Shown one piece after another: positions 51,079-61,238 of a stretch of DNA of 64,000 nucleotides. The stretch spans positions 1 to 64,000 of the forward strand of contig NZ_RRYT01000003.1 of assembly GCF_006363815.1 (NCBI RefSeq), written 5' to 3'. How positions within the stretch are numbered: the stretch's first letter is position 1; every line of letters starts with the position of its first letter. Origin of the DNA: Thermomonospora catenispora. Its GTDB lineage: Bacteria > Actinomycetota > Actinomycetes > Streptosporangiales > Streptosporangiaceae. The notes under the pieces are model-generated. The model saw nothing but the letters and a program-made list of their open reading frames with translations. It searched no databases and was not told the DNA's origin. The position numbers and the translations under genes are program-made.

Positions 51079-52029
51079 TCAGGGGATGAAGGCGGGGACG
51101 CAGGGCTCGGGGAGCGGCAGGTCGTGCTCGGCGAGGACCCGGCGGAGCCGGTCGGGATAGTCGGTCACGATGGCGTCCACGCCGTACTCGACGAAACGGG
51201 CCATGTCGGCGGGGTCGTTCACCGTCCACACGGCCACCGGGAGGCCCAGGCCGTGGGCGTCGTGGACCAGCTGCGAGGTCACCAGACCGTGCTCGGGGGA
51301 GAGGATCCCCGCGCCGGCGGCGACCGCGGCGGCGGCCGGATCCTCCGGGGACAGGTCGGCCAGCCACCCGCCGTCGGGGGCGAGGGTCTCCCGATCGAAC
51401 AACGCGACCCGGGTGACCTGCGGGACCTGGCGGTGCGCCTCGAGCAGCACCCGCCAGTCGAACGCCAGCAGACGGGACGACGGCAGCAGGTCGAAGTCCG
51501 CCAGGACCGCGGCGACGGCGGCGACGAAACGGCGGATCTCATCGTCCGGCCAGCCCGGATCGGTCTTGAGCTCCACGGCCAGCCGGACGGCGTGCAGATC
51601 CTGCAACAGGGCGCAGACCTCGGCGAGGGTCGGCACCCGCGTGCCGGGCACCGGAAGCTGGGTGAGCACGAACGGGTCGCGGTCCTGATCGGGGCCCAGC
51701 CGCCGCACCCCCGCCTCCACGGTCTTGATCTGGGCGAGGGTGAGGTCGCGCAACTCGCGGCCCACATAGGGGAACAGCGGGTCGTCGGGGACGACCGGCA
51801 CGGTGTCGGCGGTGGTGACCGGAGACAGCGACTGGTCGTGGTTGACGACCACCACTCCGTCGGCGGTCAGCCCCACGTCCAGCTCGATGGCGTCCACGCC
51901 GAGCTCGAGGGCGTGCGCGAAACCCGGAAGCGTGTTCTCCGGCCGCAACCCGCGTGCGCCTCGATGCCCGTGAACCTCGATGCGTCCGTTCGGCAAGGTC
52001 ACGCCGGGAACGTTACGAGGAGTGACCAA
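51079..52029 (-). CDS. Cytosolic glycerophosphodiester phosphodiesterase
   Basis: The protein has 316 residues, GTG/ATG region at 52029. GDPD barrel: EVHGHRGARGLRPENTLPGF, AIELDVGLTADGVVVVNHD, LAVELKT, and AVWTVNDPADMARFVEYGVDAIVTDYPDRL. There is no signal peptide, unlike the GlpQ at 12088, so it acts on intracellular glycerophosphodiesters. It lies downstream of the MocR gene on the same strand with a 131-bp gap. Confidence 0.93.
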   Translation of the reverse strand: MVTPRNVPGVTLPNGRIEVHGHRGARGLRPENTLPGFAHALELGVDAIELDVGLTADGVVVVNHDQSLSPVTTADTVPVVPDDPLFPYVGRELRDLTLAQIKTVEAGVRRLGPDQDRDPFVLTQLPVPGTRVPTLAEVCALLQDLHAVRLAVELKTDPGWPDDEIRRFVAAVAAVLADFDLLPSSRLLAFDWRVLLEAHRQVPQVTRVALFDRETLAPDGGWLADLSPEDPAAAAVAAGAGILSPEHGLVTSQLVHDAHGLGLPVAVWTVNDPADMARFVEYGVDAIVTDYPDRLRRVLAEHDLPLPEPCVPAFIP

Positions 52030-52160
52030 ACGTCCCCCGATCCAACGGTTACGACCTCACCAACGGCCGCTGGCGTCAGCGTAGCGGCATCGCCGAGGTG
52101 ACCAAGGGTGATTCGCATCATAGGGCGATAAGGTGGCGCACGCCACACTCCGATCGACGA

Positions 52161-53573
52161 TTACTGTCCGTGACCGGCGCTGGCGGACGGCAGCGCCCGC
52201 ACTAGAGCGTCCACCGCCGCCGCGAACCCGTGCTCGGGCGGCGTGCCGTACCCCACCACCAGCCCGTCCCGGGGCGGCATGACGCCCGCCGGATGCCGGT
52301 AGTCGCCGAGCCCGTCGACGGCCACGCCGTGTCGCCGGGCGGCCCGCACGGTGTCCTCCTCGGTGCCGGGCGGCAGGGCGAGCACGGCGTGCAGGCCCGC
52401 GGCGATGCCGCTGACGGTGATGTGCGGGGCGCGTTCGGCGAGGGCGGCCACCAGCCGGTCGCGGCGGCGCCGGTAGACCTGCCGCATCCGGCGCACGTGC
52501 CGGTCGTAGCCGCCGCAGGCGATGAAGTCCGCCAGGGTGAGCTGGTCCACCACCCCCGACCACAGCTCGCGCTCCCCCTTGACCCGCAGCAGCTCGTCCG
52601 TCAGGTGGGCGGGCACGACCATCCAGCCCAGGCGCAGCGAGGGCGACAGGCTCTTGCTGACCGAGCCCAGATAGACCACCCGGTCCGGATCCAGGCCCTG
52701 CACGGCGCCGACCGGCTGGCGGTCGTAGCGGAACTCGCCGTCGTAGTCGTCCTCCAGCACCAGCCCCCCGGTGGCGGACGCCCAGTCGATGACGGCGGCG
52801 CGGCGCTCGGGATGCAGCGGCCCGCCGGTCGGGTACTGGTGCGCCGGGGTGAGCAGCACGGCCCGCGCCCCCGTGCCGGGCAGCTCGTCGATCCGGGCGC
52901 CGCCCTCGTCGATCCGCAGCGGCGGCGTGTCCAGTCCCGCCCCGGTCAGCAGCGAGCGGTGAAAGCCCAGCCCGTAGGCCTCCACCGCCACCGGGCCCTC
53001 CAGCACCTCGCCCAGCAGGCGCAGCGCGTGCGCGAATCCGGCGCAGACGATGATCCGGTCCGGCGTGGTGCGGACCCCGCGGGCCCGGGCCAGGTACTCG
53101 GCGAGGGCGGTCCGCAGCTCGATCCGCCCGCGCGGGTCCCCGACCCCGAAGGCCTCGGCGGGCGCGGCGTTCAGTGCCCGGCGCGCCGACCGCAGCCACT
53201 CGGTGCGGGGGAACGCCGAGGCGTCCGGGGAGCTCGGCCTCAGGTCGTGGACGGGGCGCCGCCGGGCGGGCACGGTGCGGCGCGGACGCCGGGTCGGCGG
53301 CGGCAGGGCGCGCGGGGCGACCCGGGTGCCCGAGCCCTGCCGGGCGACCAGCCAGCCCTCGGCGACCAGCTCGGCATAGGCCGCGCCGACGGTGTTGGGC
53401 GCGACGCCCAGGTCGCCGGCCAGGCTCCGGTACGGCGGCAGCCGGGTGCCGGGGGCGAGCCGGCCGGAGCGGATCGCCTCGCGCAGCGCCCGCATCAGCC
53501 GTTCCCGCACGGTGCCGTCCCCGGTCAGCTCCAGGTGGAGGTCGCTCCCGGAATTGACCCAATGATCTTCCAT
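52161..53573 (-). CDS. MocR/PdxR-type GntR-aminotransferase regulator
   Basis: The protein has 470 residues. A GntR winged helix lies at about 18-90 (RLMRALREAIRSGRLAPGTRLPPYRSLAGDLGVAPNTVGAAYAELVAEGWL). A fold-type I aminotransferase-like domain follows, with the PLP lysine in SVSKSLSPSLRLGW and a LEDDYDGEFRY aspartate. Members sense PLP or aminated ligands. It is divergent, with a 47-bp gap, from the AhpD-like gene, its likely target. Confidence 0.93.
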   Translation of the reverse strand: MEDHWVNSGSDLHLELTGDGTVRERLMRALREAIRSGRLAPGTRLPPYRSLAGDLGVAPNTVGAAYAELVAEGWLVARQGSGTRVAPRALPPPTRRPRRTVPARRRPVHDLRPSSPDASAFPRTEWLRSARRALNAAPAEAFGVGDPRGRIELRTALAEYLARARGVRTTPDRIIVCAGFAHALRLLGEVLEGPVAVEAYGLGFHRSLLTGAGLDTPPLRIDEGGARIDELPGTGARAVLLTPAHQYPTGGPLHPERRAAVIDWASATGGLVLEDDYDGEFRYDRQPVGAVQGLDPDRVVYLGSVSKSLSPSLRLGWMVVPAHLTDELLRVKGERELWSGVVDQLTLADFIACGGYDRHVRRMRQVYRRRRDRLVAALAERAPHITVSGIAAGLHAVLALPPGTEEDTVRAARRHGVAVDGLGDYRHPAGVMPPRDGLVVGYGTPPEHGFAAAVDALVRALPSASAGHGQ

Positions 53574-53620
53574 GAAAATGCACCATAGCCGGGGGTCAAT
53601 CAGGGGATAGCGTCATCGGC

Positions 53621-54073
53621 ATGCAAGCAGTGCAGATCCCCCAGCGGATGAACCTCCCCCAGGTCGCCCCCAAGGTCTTCTCGGCGATGCTCGCCCTGGA
53701 CGCCGCCGCCCGGCAGGGGCTGGACCAGACCCTGATCGACCTGGTGCAGATCCGCGCCTCCCAGATCAACAAGTGCGCCTACTGCCTCGACTACCACATC
53801 GCCGACGCCCGCAAGGCCGGCGAGACCGAGGACCGGATCTACCAGCTCAGCGCCTGGGAGGACGCCGGCCTGTACACCGCGCGGGAGCGCGCCGCCCTCG
53901 CGCTCACCGAGGCGATGACCCTGCTGCCGGGCGGTGTGTCCGACGAGGTCTACGACGAGGCCGCCCGGCACTTCGACGAGGCCGAGCTGGCCCAGCTCAT
54001 CGCCTTGATCGCCACGATCAACGCCTGGAACCGGCTGAACGTCACCACCCGCAAGACCCCCGGAACCGCCTGA
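53621..54073 (+). CDS. AhpD-like carboxymuconolactone decarboxylase family protein
   Basis: The protein has 150 residues. The signature LVQIRASQINKCAYCLDYH gives Cys52, Cys55 and His59, the peroxidase-type redox site of AhpD-like members. The fold is all-helical. It probably reduces peroxides or alkylating species. It is under the divergent MocR-type regulator and is followed by the 15-bp repeat array. Confidence 0.92.
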   Translation: MQAVQIPQRMNLPQVAPKVFSAMLALDAAARQGLDQTLIDLVQIRASQINKCAYCLDYHIADARKAGETEDRIYQLSAWEDAGLYTARERAALALTEAMTLLPGGVSDEVYDEAARHFDEAELAQLIALIATINAWNRLNVTTRKTPGTA

Positions 54074-54081
54074 TCCTCCGC

Positions 54082-54141
54082 CGCGCGATCACCCATCGCG
54101 CGATCACCCATCGCGCGATCACCCATCGCACGATCACCCAC
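54082..54141. repeat. Four 15-bp tandem repeats
   Basis: Three exact copies of CGCGCGATCACCCAT and one variant lie between the AhpD-like stop and its hairpin. Confidence 0.85.
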
Positions 54142-54144
54142 CGC

Positions 54145-54180
54145 ACGGGCGGCGGCCCTCGGGCGAGGGCCGCCGCCCGT
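54145..54180 (+). terminator. Terminator after the AhpD-like gene
   Basis: A perfect 16-bp stem (54145-54160 with 54165-54180) with GGGC loop and no T-tract. Confidence 0.8.
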
Positions 54181-54214
54181 GGCGTGTCCCGACACGTGGA
54201 GAGGACCCGCCTCG

Positions 54215-55387
54215 ATGACCACGGCACCGCTCGCCGACTCGCCGCCCTCCCCGCTCCGCGGCTGGTGCGCCGCGTCGGCCGTCGCGCTGGGCATCTTCGC
54301 CCTGATGACCTCGGAACTGCTGCCCGTGGGCCTGCTCAGCCCCATCGGGCGCGAGCTGGGCGTGTCCGAGGGGACCGCCGGGCTGATGGTGACGGTGCCC
54401 GGCCTGGTCGCCGTCGTCTCCGCTCCGCTGCTGACCGTGGCCGCCGGCCGGCTGGATCGGCGGATCGTGCTGGCGGCCCTGGTCGGCACGGTCGGCACCG
54501 CCAACCTGCTCTCGGCGCTGGCCGACGCGTTCGCCCTGATCCTCCTGGCGCGGGTGCTGATCGGCGTGGCGGTCGGCGGCTTCTGGGCGCTGGCCGGCGG
54601 CATCGCGACCCGCCTGGTGCGGCCCGAGGACGTGCCGCGCGCCACCGCCGTGATCTTCGGCGGGGTGGAGGCCGCCTCCGTGCTCGGCGTCCCCGCCGGG
54701 ACGTTGCTGGGCGACCTGGGCGGCTGGCGCACGGCGTTCGCCGCCGTGGGCGCGCTGGGCCTGGTGGCGCTGACCGGGCTGGTCCTGCTCCTGCCCCCGC
54801 TGCCGCCGGAACGTTCCATCACCTTCGCCGACCTGCCCCGGGCCTTCCGGGCGAACGCCGGGCTGCGCGTCGGGCTGGCGCTGACCTTCCTGATCGTCAC
54901 CGGCCACTTCCTCGCCTACACGTTCGTGCGGCCGATGCTCTCCGCCCGCGGCGTGCCCGACGAGGAGATCGGCGTGCTGCTGCTGGTGTTCGGGGTCGCC
55001 GGGCTGTGCGGCAACTTCCTGGCGGGCGCGCTCATCGGCCGGCGCCTGCGGACCGTCGTCCTCGCCCTCGGCCCGATCCTGGCGGCGGCGATGGCGCTGG
55101 TCGCGCTGACCGGCGGCGGCGTCGCCGGCGTCGTCGGGCCGCTGGTGCTGTGGGGCCTGGGCTATGGGGCCGTCCCGGTGACCCTGCAGAGCTGGATCAT
55201 CGCGGTCTCGCCCACCGCCACCGAGGCCTCGACCTCGCTGTACACGTCGATGTTCAACCTGTCCATCGCGCTCGGCGCGCTGGTGGGCGGGCTGGCCGTC
55301 GACGCCCTCCCGCTGAGCGCCGTGCTGTGGGCGGGCGGTGCGCTGGCCCTGGCGGCGCCGCTCCTGCCGGTCCGCCGCGTCCGGTGA
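54215..55387 (+). CDS. MFS transporter (AraJ/DHA1 sugar- or drug-efflux type)
   Basis: The protein has 390 residues, with ATG 54215 after GGAGAGGA. Twelve membrane helices. FALMTSELLPVGLLSPIGRELGVSEGTAGLMV is the opening signature of the AraJ/YdhP/NepI-like subfamily, and GRLDRRIVL is the loop 2-3 motif. Substrate unknown. It is separated from the AhpD-like gene by the hairpin and convergent with purA. Confidence 0.92.
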   Translation: MTTAPLADSPPSPLRGWCAASAVALGIFALMTSELLPVGLLSPIGRELGVSEGTAGLMVTVPGLVAVVSAPLLTVAAGRLDRRIVLAALVGTVGTANLLSALADAFALILLARVLIGVAVGGFWALAGGIATRLVRPEDVPRATAVIFGGVEAASVLGVPAGTLLGDLGGWRTAFAAVGALGLVALTGLVLLLPPLPPERSITFADLPRAFRANAGLRVGLALTFLIVTGHFLAYTFVRPMLSARGVPDEEIGVLLLVFGVAGLCGNFLAGALIGRRLRTVVLALGPILAAAMALVALTGGGVAGVVGPLVLWGLGYGAVPVTLQSWIIAVSPTATEASTSLYTSMFNLSIALGALVGGLAVDALPLSAVLWAGGALALAAPLLPVRRVR

Positions 55388-55396
55388 CCGGCGCGG

Positions 55397-56680
55397 TCAG
55401 ATCAGCGGGCGGATGGACAGGGTCTGCTCCCGGCCCGGGCCGACGCCGATGGCGGAGATCGGGGCGCCGGACATCTCCTCGACGGCGCGCACGTAGGCCT
55501 GGGCGTTCGGCGGGAGGTCCTCGAAGGTCTTGGCGCCGGAGATGTCCTCCTGCCAGCCGTCGAAGTACTCCAGGATCGGCTTGGCGTGGTGGAACTCGGT
55601 CTGCGACATCGGCATCTCCTCGTGCCGCACCCCGTCGACGTCGTAGGCGACGCAGACCGGGATCCGCTCCAGGCCCGACAAGACGTCCAGCTTGGTCAGG
55701 AAGTAGTCGGTGATGCCGTTCACCCGGGTGGCGTAGCGGGCGATCACCGCGTCGAACCAGCCGCAGCGGCGGTCCCGGCCGGTGGTCACCCCGTACTCGC
55801 CGCCGGTCTTGCGCAGGTACTCGCCCATCTCGTCGGTCAGCTCGGTGGGGAACGGGCCGGAGCCGACGCGGGTGGTGTAGGCCTTGAGGATCCCGATCAC
55901 CCGGGTGATCTTGGTGGGGCCGATGCCGGAGCCCGCGCAGGCGCCGCCCGCGGTGGGGCTGGAGGAGGTGACGAACGGGTAGGTGCCGTGGTCGATGTCC
56001 AGCAACGTGCCCTGGGCGCCCTCCAGCAGCACGACCTTGCCCTCCTCCAGGGCCTTGTTGAGGATCAGCGCGGTGTCGGCGACGTAGGGGCGCAGCCGCT
56101 CCCCGTACCGCAGGTACTCCTCCACCACCGGGCCGGTCTCGATCCGCCGCCGGTTGTAGACCTTGGTGAGGACCTGGTTCTTCTCCCGCAGCGCCAGGTC
56201 CAGCTTCTGCATCAGGATGTTCTCGTCGAACAGGTCCTGCACCCGGATGCCGGTGCGGGTGATCTTGTCGGCGTAGGCGGGGCCGATGCCGCGCCCGGTG
56301 GTGCCGATCCGGGACTTGCCCAGGTAGCGTTCGGTGACCTTGTCCAGCGCCCGGTGGTGGGGCATGATCAGGTGCGCGTCCGCCGAGATCAGGAGTCGTT
56401 CGCAGGAGACGCCGCGCTCGGCCAGCCCGTCGATCTCGCCGAGCAGCACGCCCGGGTCGATCACCACGCCGTTGCCGATCACCGGGATCACGTCCGGGGA
56501 CAGCACGCCCGAGGGCAGCAGGTGCAGCGCGTAGCTCTGCTCCCCGATGACGACGGTGTGACCGGCGTTGTTGCCGCCCTGGTAGCGGACGACGTAGTCG
56601 ACGTCCCCGCCGAGCAGGTCCGTGGCCTTGCCCTTGCCTTCGTCTCCCCACTGGGCTCCGACAAGCACGATGGCAGGCAT
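55397..56680 (-). CDS. purA: Adenylosuccinate synthetase
   Basis: The protein has 427 residues. ATG 56680 begins [18 protein letters not shown] (GTP/IMP loop at 8-18), preceded by AGGAG. Other motifs: [43 protein letters not shown] and [13 protein letters not shown]. It catalyses the GTP-dependent ligation of aspartate to IMP. The start overlaps a duplicated initiation region, see the leader frame upstream. Confidence 0.97.
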   Translation of the reverse strand: MPAIVLVGAQWGDEGKGKATDLLGGDVDYVVRYQGGNNAGHTVVIGEQSYALHLLPSGVLSPDVIPVIGNGVVIDPGVLLGEIDGLAERGVSCERLLISADAHLIMPHHRALDKVTERYLGKSRIGTTGRGIGPAYADKITRTGIRVQDLFDENILMQKLDLALREKNQVLTKVYNRRRIETGPVVEEYLRYGERLRPYVADTALILNKALEEGKVVLLEGAQGTLLDIDHGTYPFVTSSSPTAGGACAGSGIGPTKITRVIGILKAYTTRVGSGPFPTELTDEMGEYLRKTGGEYGVTTGRDRRCGWFDAVIARYATRVNGITDYFLTKLDVLSGLERIPVCVAYDVDGVRHEEMPMSQTEFHHAKPILEYFDGWQEDISGAKTFEDLPPNAQAYVRAVEEMSGAPISAIGVGPGREQTLSIRPLI

Positions 56681-56693
56681 CAGGTCATCTCCT

Positions 56694-56780
56694 TCAAGCG
56701 GCTGTGCGGTGGCCGAGGGTACGCTGCGGCCCCTGCATGTCCGCACCACCGGGGGTCCCGGCGAGGGCGCTGGCAGGCAT
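56694..56780 (-). CDS. Putative 28-residue leader peptide upstream of purA
   Basis: A short frame with ATG 56780 has a strong GGAGGAG ribosome site nine or ten bases upstream and ends at TGA 56694, 13 bases before the purA ATG. Its first codons ATG CCT GCC and the AGGAGAT...CCTG stretch before them match those of purA closely, suggesting a duplicated start site. The peptide starts [12 protein letters not shown] and ends HRTAA, with no known domain. It may regulate purA by translation or be incidental. Confidence 0.5.
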   Translation of the reverse strand: MPASALAGTPGGADMQGPQRTLGHRTAA

Positions 56781-57105
56781 CAGGGAAATCTCCTCCGCGG
56801 CACACCGGCGGCGGCCACATCCCTCTCACGACGAAGGCCCCTGTACGCAAGCGCGAAGGGGCCTCTTGCAGGCAAATCGTACCTGCTCCCGGGGAAGGAG
56901 GGCGAGCCCCCGCCCCCGGCCGCCCCCTCGGCGGCCCCTCCTCATGCGCGGGCGCTGTGGACGTCGTGGGAGGTCTCGCCTCCGCGTTCCCGGCCGGTCT
57001 CGGTCCGTTGGTGCGTTGGGCTCCTACCCGCGGGACGGACGGGCGAACCGCCGGGGGCCGGCGACCTGAGGGCGGGGCCGCGGGGCGCCGCGGCCGGGCG
57101 GACGG
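56781..57105. other. Intergenic region with a hairpin in the purA leader (56835-56864)
   Basis: AGGCCCCT (56835-56842) pairs with AGGGGCCT (56857-56864). It could end the DUF3151 transcript or fold within a long purA 5' leader. Nothing else is recognised. Confidence 0.5.
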
Positions 57106-57531
57106 TCAGGAGGAGCGGTCGGCGGACTCCAGGATCTCGGCGGCCGTGGGGCTGCTGTCGCGCAGGAACTCGCGGCAGCGCTCGGCCTCGTCGGTCTCGC
57201 CGATCGCGGCGGCGGCCCGGCCGAGGGCGTGCAGCGAGCGCAGGAAGCCGCGGTTGGGCTCGTGCTCCCAGGGGATCGGGCCGTGGCCCTTCCAGCCGGC
57301 CCGGCGCAGCTGGTCCAGTCCTCGGTGGTAGCCGGTCCGCGCGAACGCGTACGACTCGATGACGTTCTCGTTCTCGAACGCGCGGTCGGCCAGGGCGGCC
57401 CAGGCCGCCGAGCAGGCCGGGTGCTTGGCGGCGACCTCGACCGGGTCCACGCCGTTCTCCAGAGCTTCGCGGGCCTCGGGGTCGTCCGGAAGTTCGGTGG
57501 GCGGCGGTCCGCCGAGCAGGTTCTGGCTCAT
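57106..57531 (-). CDS. DUF3151 protein
   Basis: The protein has 141 residues, with ATG 57531 starting SQNLLGGPPPTELPDDPEARE. This is the conserved actinobacterial DUF3151 opening. Next come HPACSAAWAALADRAFENENVIESYAFARTGYHRGLDQLRRAGWKGHGPIPWEHEPNRGFLRSLHAL, TPR-like helices. The family lies next to purA in mycobacteria too, so the link is conserved, but the function is unknown. Confidence 0.93.
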   Translation of the reverse strand: MSQNLLGGPPPTELPDDPEAREALENGVDPVEVAAKHPACSAAWAALADRAFENENVIESYAFARTGYHRGLDQLRRAGWKGHGPIPWEHEPNRGFLRSLHALGRAAAAIGETDEAERCREFLRDSSPTAAEILESADRSS

Positions 57532-57578
57532 CCCGTCATCGTAATTCGCTCCGGTCCCTCGTCCGACCGGGCGGGGCG

Positions 57579-58130
57579 CTAGGCGGCGGCCGGGAGGAGC
57601 GGGAGGTGGAAGACCGCCGAGCCGTCCGCATAGCGGGGGCGGGCGAAGGGCCAGCAGGAGCGGACGGCCGCCAGGGCGGCGCGGTTGTCCGGCAGGATCT
57701 CGGCGCCGAACGCGGTGACGCCCCGGCGGAGGGCCGTATGGGCCAGGCAGCAGACCAGCAGGCGGCCCACGCCGCGGTGCTGCCAGGGGTCGACGACCAG
57801 GACCGCCAGCTCGGCGCGGCGGGGGTCGGCGCGGTCGCGGACGTACTCGGCGACGCCCACGATGTCGTCGTCGAGCAGGGCCACCAGCGCCTCGTGGTCC
57901 CAGTGGTCGATGCCCTCCAGCCGGTGCACGTACGTCTCGGGGATGTGCGGGCTTCCGGTGAAGAACCGGGCGAACAGGCTGGCCGGGGACAGCCGGTCCG
58001 ACATGCGGCGCAGCCGGGGGCCGTCGGTGACCCCGTAGGGGCGCACCCGCACGTCCTCCAGGCGGAGATCCGGCCGGATCCCGTCCTGGAGACGAGCGCC
58101 CTCCTCATTGAGTTGCGTCATAAAACTCAT
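57579..58130 (-). CDS. GNAT-family N-acetyltransferase
   Basis: The protein has 183 residues (ATG 58130, or 58121 which drops three residues). RPYGVTDGPRLRRMSDRLSPASLFARFF opens the fold. LAVLVVDPWQHRGVGRLLVCCLAHTA is the acetyl-CoA-binding loop (HRGVGRLL), followed by ILPDNRAALAAVRSCWPF. Substrate unknown; it resembles the acetyltransferase domain found with protein-lysine acetyltransferases of actinomycetes. Confidence 0.85.
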   Translation of the reverse strand: MSFMTQLNEEGARLQDGIRPDLRLEDVRVRPYGVTDGPRLRRMSDRLSPASLFARFFTGSPHIPETYVHRLEGIDHWDHEALVALLDDDIVGVAEYVRDRADPRRAELAVLVVDPWQHRGVGRLLVCCLAHTALRRGVTAFGAEILPDNRAALAAVRSCWPFARPRYADGSAVFHLPLLPAAA

Positions 58131-58199
58131 TGGAGCTCAGGAAGGTTGCTTCAAGCAACCCTCAGCGGATGCGAGGTGCGCCACGCAGGCGGACGCCGA

Positions 58200-58649
58200 T
58201 CAGCGGGCGCCGGGGCCGGGGAGGGCCTCCACGTCCGTCGGCCCCAGCGGGGCCCCGCAGGAGCTGCAGGTCAGACGCGCGGTGATGGTGCCGTCGCAGC
58301 CGCGGTGGCGGACCACCACGGGCGGGCCGTCGGCGGCGTAATAGCGGTCGCCCCACACCAGGAGGGACATGACGACGGGCCACAGCTCGACGCCCTTGCG
58401 GGTCAGGCGGTACTCATATCGCTCCGGGCGCTCGCAGTAGCGGTGCCGGCGCAGGACGCCCTCGTCGCACAGCCGGTTGAGCCGGTCGGTCAGCACGTTG
58501 CGGGCGACGCCCAGGCGCTCGGTGAAGTCGTCGAACCGCCGCACCCCCTCGAACGCGCTGCGGATCACCAGCAGCGTCCAGCGGTCCCCGACCACCTCCA
58601 GGGCGCGGGCGATCGAGCAGTTCTGCGTCTGGTAGGTGCGCGGCAACAC
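58200..58649 (-). CDS. HxlR-family regulator
   Basis: The protein has 149 residues, with a winged helix at about 10-110: NCSIARALEVVGDRWTLLVIRSAFEGVRRFDDFTERLGVARNVLTDRLNRL is the HxlR signature. The Cys near 11 is the usual redox-sensing position. A C-terminal extension CDGT...CSSCGAPLG forms a probable zinc knuckle. Neighbours do not reveal its target. Confidence 0.92.
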   Translation of the reverse strand: MLPRTYQTQNCSIARALEVVGDRWTLLVIRSAFEGVRRFDDFTERLGVARNVLTDRLNRLCDEGVLRRHRYCERPERYEYRLTRKGVELWPVVMSLLVWGDRYYAADGPPVVVRHRGCDGTITARLTCSSCGAPLGPTDVEALPGPGAR

Positions 58650-58708
58650 GTTAAGAGGCTACCCGCGTTGCGTGACACAACCCCTTCCCTCGGGCGGCCG
58701 GAACGACG

Positions 58709-58747
58709 ACGGCCGTGGCCGCCCCCCGCGGGGCGCGCCACGGCCGT
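58709..58747. terminator. fba terminator
   Basis: ACGGCCGTGGC (58709-58719) pairs perfectly with GCCACGGCCGT (58737-58747), with an inner CGCCCC/GGGGCG pairing. It lies 15 bp after the fba stop. Confidence 0.8.
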
Positions 58748-58761
58748 GGGACGGGCCGGTG

Positions 58762-59784
<1,023 letters not shown>

Positions 59785-60027
59785 TGTGAGCGTCCTTTCT
59801 TCACGCCTGTCCGCTGCGAGGTGCCATGACCGGCCCTGTGACGGGGGCCGCCCCCGGTGGGGGATGCCACCGGCCAGCCTTAGGGCCCAGTATCCCGGAC
59901 AGGGGGTCGGAAAGCACCGGCGGGGCGGCCTGGAGCGGTCCCGCGGCGCAGGTGAGAGGGGGTGCGCGGTCGGCCGATGCGTCGCTTGGGCGAGAAACGC
60001 CGGGCGTGGCCGGTTAAGCTCGCACGT

Positions 60028-60732
60028 GTGGATCTCGCGGTGAACTTCCTAGACCCCCAGAAGCTCATCCTGGCTTTCGGCGTGGTCGGCATCCTGGCCA
60101 TCATCTTCGCCGAGACCGGGCTGCTGTTCGGCTGCATCCTGCCGGGAGACTCGCTGCTGTTCGCGGCGGGCATCTTCACCGTCGGCTCGGCCGCCAGCGG
60201 CCTGGGCCTGGACGAGCCCCTGTCGCTGCCGGTCCTGCTGGTCGGCGGGCCGATCTGCGCGATCGCCGGGGCGCAGCTCGGGCATTGGCTGGGCGCCAAG
60301 TACGGGCGGAAGCTGTTCGACCGGCCCGACTCGCGGATCTTCCGCCAGGAGTGGGTGGAGAAGGCCGAGCACTACTTCGAGAAGTTCGGCCCGGCCAAGG
60401 CCGTGGTGCTGGCCCGGTTCATCCCGATCGTGCGGACGTTCCTCAACCCGCTGGCCGGGGTGCTGGGGATGGACGCCCGCCGCTTCTTCGTGTGGAACGT
60501 GGTCGGCGGGATCCTGTGGACCGATGGGCTGTTCCTGGCGGGCCACTTCCTCGGTTCGAAGATCCCGAACATCGAGACCTACATCCTGCCCGGAATCATC
60601 GTCATTGTCCTGCTTTCGGTGATTCCGATCATCCGTGAGGTCCTCAAGGCGCGCTCCGAGAACGCCCGGAAGGGCGACAACACGGCGGTCGAGGAGTCGC
60701 GACCGTCGCTGAGCGGTGACAGTTCTCGCTAA
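60028..60732 (+). CDS. DedA-family membrane protein
   Basis: The protein has 234 residues, with GTG 60028. About five hydrophobic segments. FAETGLLFGCILPGDSLLFAAG and LARFIPIVRTFLNPLAGVLGMDARRFFVWNVVGGILW carry the DedA signature acidic and arginine residues. Members are lipid (C55-P or PE) flippases. It is divergent from fba across a 243-bp gap. Confidence 0.93.
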   Translation: MDLAVNFLDPQKLILAFGVVGILAIIFAETGLLFGCILPGDSLLFAAGIFTVGSAASGLGLDEPLSLPVLLVGGPICAIAGAQLGHWLGAKYGRKLFDRPDSRIFRQEWVEKAEHYFEKFGPAKAVVLARFIPIVRTFLNPLAGVLGMDARRFFVWNVVGGILWTDGLFLAGHFLGSKIPNIETYILPGIIVIVLLSVIPIIREVLKARSENARKGDNTAVEESRPSLSGDSSR

Positions 60733-60741
60733 CCTCCCCAT

Positions 60742-61191
60742 GTGGGACGTCATCGGTCGGACCCTAGGGGTCTCGCGCGCATCCTCTTTGCGGTCCTCGC
60801 CGTGGTGGCTGCGCTGACACTCGTCGTCGTCGGTGGACTGGCGCTGTTCAACGCGCTCACCGCTCCGGCACCGGGCCCAGCGCCGAGCCGGGCGATCAGC
60901 GACACCGCCACCGACGGCGCCACCGCGACACCGTCGGATCCGACCGCCCCTCCTCTGCAGATCACCGTCATCGGCAAACCGACCGAGGTCTTCGTGAAGG
61001 TGTCCGGCAGCGGCGGGGCGGTCCTGCAGCGCGGCGTGCTCGGCCCCGGCGAGACACGCAGATACGACCAGGTGCCGCTGGACGTGGTCGTCTACGACTC
61101 CTCCTCCGTCGAGGTCCGCATCTACGGCGAGATCGTCGAGGACCCCGACGGCGGTCGAGGCGAGTGGGAGGTTCCCGAGCGACGTCGGTGA
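60742..61191 (+). CDS. Single-pass membrane protein with RodZ-C-like domain
   Basis: The protein has 149 residues, GTG 60742. A short basic N-terminus, one membrane helix (about 14-40), a Thr/Ala/Pro-rich stalk (to about 70), then a beta domain LQITVIGKPTEVFVKVSGSGGAVLQRGVLGPGETRRYDQVPLDVVVYDSSSVEVRIYG. This resembles the DUF4115/RodZ C-terminal beta fold. It could interact with the cell envelope. It lies ten bases after the DedA stop, probably in the same operon. Confidence 0.8.
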   Translation: MGRHRSDPRGLARILFAVLAVVAALTLVVVGGLALFNALTAPAPGPAPSRAISDTATDGATATPSDPTAPPLQITVIGKPTEVFVKVSGSGGAVLQRGVLGPGETRRYDQVPLDVVVYDSSSVEVRIYGEIVEDPDGGRGEWEVPERRR

Positions 61192-61217
61192 GCCGTGCGG
61201 ACGACCCCACGGCTCAC
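61188..61217. terminator. Shared terminator overlapping the stop of the RodZ-C-like gene
   Basis: GTGAGCCGTG (61188-61197) pairs perfectly with CACGGCTCAC (61208-61217). The first arm includes the stop codon. Confidence 0.75.
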
Positions 61218-61238
61218 GGCGTCCCCGTCGGTCATCCG

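Noticed and set aside
53974-54900. Minus-strand frame over the AhpD-like/MFS junction
   Set aside because: Antisense to the MFS gene; Ser/Arg/Pro-rich with repeat-derived peptides.
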